Shown: positions 59,290 through 64,000 of the stretch, piece by piece | How the letters are laid out: each line of letters opens with the position of its first letter | How positions within the stretch are numbered: the first letter of the stretch is position 1 | Source: Hyalella azteca | Taxonomy: Eukaryota; Arthropoda; Malacostraca; Amphipoda; Hyalellidae | Reading direction: 5' to 3' | DNA length: 64,000 nt | NCBI RefSeq assembly: GCF_000764305.2 | Contig: NW_025947610.1 | Span: 51,110-115,109 of the forward strand | The notes under the pieces: generated by a model | Database searches by the model: none | What the model was told of the DNA's origin: nothing | The model's input: the letters and a program-made list of their open reading frames with translations, nothing else | Program-made: the position numbers and the translations under genes

Positions 59290-61170
59290 ATTAATTTGAA
59301 ATTACATGCTACATTTCATGTCAAATTCACCGTGAATATTCGCCGGTCTCAAAATAACGCGGAAAGAATTTCTAAATCCCGGAATACAGAACAGCAAACT
59401 CGTGTGAGGTCGGCACTTCAATGCGGGCTTATCAGACTGGGGCGGACTGCCGGGGGCGTTGCAATCATTTGACCCCCCGGGGCTTGTATCGTACAATTAT
59501 TATTCTTAATTATTTAGCAATGAGGTGGCTGCGTCATGTTTATGATTTAAGTGGAATTGAATTGGATCATTTCAGTCTGCAATTTCGATAAGTAGATGTG
59601 TGGTTCATGTTCATGTTCATAGATATTCGCAGAACATGTAGTGCATGTTCTAAAAATTCATGTATACTTTCCCATTTGCTCGTTTTTATAATATCGTTTT
59701 TCCCATTTGCTGTTTTTTGTGCATATATTTTTGAAATGAAGTTATATTGTTTACTCACAATTCTAATACAAAAGCGAGAATACTGAATATTTATTGTTAG
59801 GTTTTACATAAGCGTTCTCTATACGTTGCTGAAAAATAACCTTCAAATGGGCAGGTTGAAAGACAAAAAGTTTTGGGTATATGTATTATTTGCTATTACG
59901 GATAATCTTCATCTTTGTCAACATTTTTTTTTCGATTAGCATGAAAATCTCGGCACAAACTTCGCACGGAAATTGAATTGCAACTTTGAGCGTGAGAACT
60001 TGCTTGAGATCTTTTAAAGTTTCCATGAGGTTCGATGACCAATTTAATCATGAATAATTGAATCATTGATCAGCCGCGGGACTTATTCATGCATTGTCGA
60101 GTCTCCATGAAGGCTACGTTCTTTTAATGGTGTTCGTTTTAGAAATCTTCGGCGGGTTATAGTTGGCCTCTGTTAGGATGACCGTGAATATCAATGGGTA
60201 TTTTTAGTGAGTATTGAGTGGAACCAAGCAGGTAAATACCAAGCTATGCAAAAGTCAGGACTAACCAACGCCGCCGGACATTTCAAATGACATTTCGGTG
60301 ACGCTTTCAACTGAGGACCGCATGCGAGTCAAGCGCGATCTGCAGGGCGAGATATTCGCTTGAATTTTAAATTCACTTAGATTTAGAAACCTCGTTTAAA
60401 GTGCACAATATTCACCTCGCAATTCACCTCGTCTAAAGTGCACAATATTCAGCTTATATATGAGGTTAAGTTCGAGCGTAGGATGTTCCAAAAGTCTACG
60501 ATATTCACTTAAAAGGCTCGTTCAAAGTGCACACCATTTAAAGGATTCATGAGATTGCATTTGAAAGCACTGTGTTCTAAGGCTGCGAGGTTCACGTACT
60601 CGCTCCGTTTGTAACGCACAACTTAGTTTATTTAACGCATTCATGTAGTTTGATTGAAGCGTATGAATGTCATCTTAGGTCTGATATTCAATTAATAAAC
60701 TTTGAAACTCGCAATTCTGAGTGCGTTTATTTTGCCACATTCACACGTCCGATATTCCGCAATTCTCAAGTCTGGCGTAAGCAAAACGATTGTTCGTTAA
60801 TGCACAATCGCCTATTAGAACTGAATACCAATAGGTTGCTGTGTTATTTTCGTTTCGATCGCCTGAATTTCGATTTCAAGCCTTCAATCATTTTGTTATT
60901 ATTTACTACATTTAAAGAAAAGTCAAACCCAGAGATGTTTTAACCAAACCGTTTAAATGATTAGAATTAATTACTATAATTTTCCACTATGATAGGACGG
61001 ATGAAAAAAGTGTGTAATATGACATTCATAACAAATTCCTCGTATGATATTCAGTAGAAAATAACATAGTGAACGATAATGAGGCAATTAGTAACTAGGT
61101 AATTGAGACTTAAATTATATTAAATATTACCTGTTCATATAGGTAATTTAGAATTATTATTCAATCCACT
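59290..61170. other. AT-rich spacer
   Basis: No supported gene, RNA or mobile element. Open frames here are AT-rich and without splice or start context. Confidence 0.5.
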
Positions 61171-61182
61171 TTGGCCAACATG

Positions 61183-61275
61183 GGTCGGCTGTCATTGGTG
61201 GCTAATGGATGCTATCATCGGTGGCTAATGGATGCTATCATCGGTAGCTAATGGATGCTATCATCGGTGGCTAAT
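61183..61275. repeat. 24-bp minisatellite (ggtggctaatggatgctatc...)n
   Basis: Four copies. Confidence 0.9.
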
Positions 61276-61334
61276 GGTTTTGATATATGATTAAACATTT
61301 TTGCATTAAACTGAGCATGTTAATTTTGCCGCAT

Positions 61335-61500
61335 CCTGAGCGTGTGTGGTGCGTATGTAGTGAGTGTATTGTGCTAGTGTTGTGCGTGTACTGACCGTGT
61401 ATCGAGCATGTATGGTGCGTGTATGGTGCGTGTATGGTGCATGTATGGTGCGTGTATGGTGCATGCATTGACCGTGTCTTGTGCGTGTCGAGCTTATTTA
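61335..61500. repeat. gtgtatggtgc minisatellite
   Basis: About ten units of gtgtatggtgcgt with drift toward both ends. Confidence 0.8.
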
Positions 61501-61872
61501 GTTCGTGTCGCGGCAATCCTGCGAGAAAAATTACATCACTCGCTGCCCTGTGATGTCCTGCGCCAGGTAATGACCGGAGTGGCAGGTCTCCTTCAGTAGG
61601 ATCCCTCATCTTCCCCAAATAACTCCCCTTAACTGAAACTCAGCTGAGGGGAATAAGTTAAGCCTTTAATAATAGAATAATCTCGCACATGCATCATGCT
61701 GGTCGGTGTCAAGCCTGTCCAATAGCAGGACGCCTGGGTCACGGTACGTTGTTAAGGTGTATGGGTTCATTATTTATATTGCTATGCATGATAAATGCTG
61801 TATTAAATGTAGAATCTTTGAGTGTCCAGGTTGTATTTCGTATGTTGATGTCAGTATATCATTTGATTGTTA

Positions 61873-62210
61873 TGTGTAGCTGTAGCAGATGCTATGTGAT
61901 GCGTGTAGCTGTAGCAGATGCTATGTAAGGCGTGTAGTTGTATAAGCAGATGCTATGTGATGCGTGTAGCTGTAGCACAGGCTCTGTAACGCGTGTAGCT
62001 GTAGCAGATGCTATGTGATGCGTGTAGCTGTAGCACAGGCTCTGTAACGCGTGTAGCTGTAGCAGATGCTATGTGATGCGTGTAGCTGTAGCAGATGCTA
62101 TATAACGCGTGTAGCTGTAGCAGATGCTATGTGATGCGAGTAGCTGTAGCAGATGCTATGTTACGCGTGTAGCTGTAGCAGATGCTGTGTTACGCGTGTA
62201 CGGTTGTGTA
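61873..62210. repeat. 29-30-bp minisatellite (gtgtagctgtagcagatgct...)n
   Basis: About eleven copies in two alternating forms, cagatgctatgtgatgc and cacaggctctgtaacgc. Confidence 0.95.
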
Positions 62211-63139
62211 CGTTATGGTGATGTAGAAAATGTATAGCTGTTAAATTTGTTAAACCGAGCAACTGCGGTAGAAGCTGTAAAAAGAATCAATCGTACTAGA
62301 AAAAAGTCATGGAAAGATCGAATTATGTTAAATAACAACTAGTTTCTGTAAAATCTGCAGTGTAAACTTAAACAGAAAAGGCGTTTCTCATGAAATGATT
62401 GGGTCTTCACAGACCCAATCAAATGAAAACGACCATCATAGGAGAATTTTCTGCCTATATAATGTGATTTTATAAGTTAGTTCTCGGAATCACATTGTCC
62501 TGGCCAAATGTAACCATCAGTGCAATATGTTTATTGTGTCACTCAATGTTGACACGCAAGAGATTGTTTATTGTGTCACTAAAAGATGACTTAGAAGAGG
62601 CCGTTTATTGTGTCGCTCCATTCTGATTCATACAAGATTGCGGTAAACTGTCCACTTTGTAAATAATCACTTTATCACACAATAATATTAAAAGATAAAT
62701 AATCACTTTATCTTTTAACCTTCATTGTGTTGGGAACTTGGGATTGACTTCTCTAGCCGCGTTCATAGTAAGATTTTTGTAGCATTCATAAAAATTAAAT
62801 GTTTCATATGCATTGTAAATTAATTAAATGGGTTTCAATGAAGCGTTCTCCTACTATATTTTCAATGTGAAAACATTTCAACTTTGAAGGTTATATTCTT
62901 TGGCCCCGACGTTGTAATGTCATACTAAGACATTTTCTCACGATTAAAGCAATGAAATGGGAAAGCATAAAAATTTGCATACTTTTGTAGCGATACGTCG
63001 ATTATGATGACACAAATTTAATCCTCGGGAAAATTGGGGATATAAGTGAAATTAAAAATAATTAATAAATGATTAATTATTATTTAATTTTTTTATCCGT
63101 CAAATATTCAAAATTGTTCCCGAGAAAATAAAAGCTTTA

Positions 63140-63350
63140 AAAAAATGTTCTTTTACATGTACTACTAAAAACTAGTTGATACTCTCATGTAATATATAGT
63201 GATATAGTGAACTAATACCGGGAAAAGAAAGCCTTTTAAAAAATGTTGTATAACATATAATACTAAAAAATAATTGATGCTCTCATGTAATATCTAGTGA
63301 ACTAATAAATGTCTTATTCCAATAACGATTTATTAGTTCACTATATATTA
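63140..63350. repeat. Direct duplication ending in an inverted repeat
   Basis: The block ...gttgatactctcatgtaatatatag...gaactaat is duplicated (about 63140-63225 and 63240-63308). The second copy's end, gtaatatctagtgaactaat, is then inverted at 63327-63351. Confidence 0.7.
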
Positions 63351-63734
63351 CCTACTCATATAACGAAGCTGTGAACATGGCTACACCAGCACATGCGAAA
63401 GCCCACTTCTTTTTGAGAGCGGGGGCGCCGCCCCCTAGCAGTAAAGATGTCGAGTGTTATGGGTTCTAAGGCAGCCAAGGCAATTTGTGCTATGCCTTGC
63501 CGCTGAGAACCTTGCGGCAACGACGTTCTGTAAGCACGCGAGAGTTCTGAAGGTTCTTAGAGGACGAGAATTGTAGAATTTTGGTTCTAATGCTTCAGCG
63601 ACTGCAACATCGAGAATACTTACTTGTGATAGCGAGGTTCTTAAAGTGCATGTGAATACCGGATGTTCATAGCACACGTACTGGAATTGAGCCCGTGAAT
63701 ATTCAGAAAGTTCTTACAAGACATGAATGTTATG

Positions 63735-64000
63735 AAACATGTTATCTCCGGCTGACCCTGACGCGCCTTATCCGTATCCTTATCTCCGGCCGATCCTGAC
63801 GCGCCTTATCCGTATCCTCATCTCCGGCCGACCCTGACGCGCCTTATCCGTATCCTTATCTCCGGCCGATCCTGATGCGCCTTATCCGTATCCTTATCTC
63901 CGGCCGACCCTGACGCGCCTTATCCGTATCCTTATCTCCGGCCGACCCTGACGCGCCTTATCCGTATCCTTATCTCCGGCCAACCCTGACGCGCCTTATC
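63735..64000. repeat. 38-bp minisatellite running off the right edge
   Basis: Seven copies of cttatctccggccgaccctg + acgcgccttatccgtatc with single-base variants (gatcctg, ctcatc, ccaaccc). GC-rich against its flank. Confidence 0.97.

Overview
This is eukaryotic nuclear DNA, most likely from an arthropod and probably a crustacean. The signs are GT-AG introns of 70 bp to 2.5 kb, a BAH-type animal ORC1, an AHNAK-like scaffold gene, hAT, mariner and Penelope-like (PLE) transposon remnants, a tRNA-derived SINE family, and very dense minisatellites. An amphipod would fit, but the sequence alone does not fix the species. The window comes from a short-read assembly: it has two long N gaps (8099-8873, 20354-20994), four single-N joins between unrelated tandem arrays, and one unremoved 38-bp transposase-adapter junction (11464-11501).

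Layout. 1-5442 (minus strand): one open reading frame of 1814 codons that runs off the left edge, encoding an AHNAK-like protein with a 1,050-bp internal duplication. 5443-7270: AT-rich spacer. 7270-29700: a 'minisatellite archipelago' of more than twenty unrelated tandem arrays with units of 3-61 bp, both N gaps, the adapter and two tandem SINE copies; I see no convincing gene here. 30000-37000: an AT-rich transposon graveyard with at least four copies of a PLE-like terminal sequence carrying a hammerhead-ribozyme-like core, plus another SINE. 38479-38745: a fold-back element with two 101-bp arms. 38986-39885: the broken 3' half of a hAT transposon.

42230-55372 (minus strand): a 15-exon gene for origin recognition complex subunit 1 that I could reconstruct fully. 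Exon lengths sum to 3,021 nt, or 1,006 residues and a stop. Its order is BAH domain, long disordered linker, AAA+ ATPase and winged helix. The linker unexpectedly carries a C2H2 finger, an AT-hook-like motif and a C2HC finger. Introns hold a nested transposon pair (mariner in hAT, intron 5) and two minisatellites built from the splice donor and splice acceptor of intron 12. The end of the coding sequence is also copied into tandem repeats downstream. A possible plus-strand first exon of a type II membrane protein lies inside intron 14.

55373-64000: spacer with two SINEs, a decayed PLE GIY-YIG endonuclease fragment (57412-57625), a possible small plus-strand exon (58591-58689) and further minisatellites, the last of which runs off the right edge.

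The two firm genes have no evident functional link. The most unusual signals are ORC1 with its extra DNA-binding modules, the amplification of its exon edges, and the hammerhead-like PLE ends.
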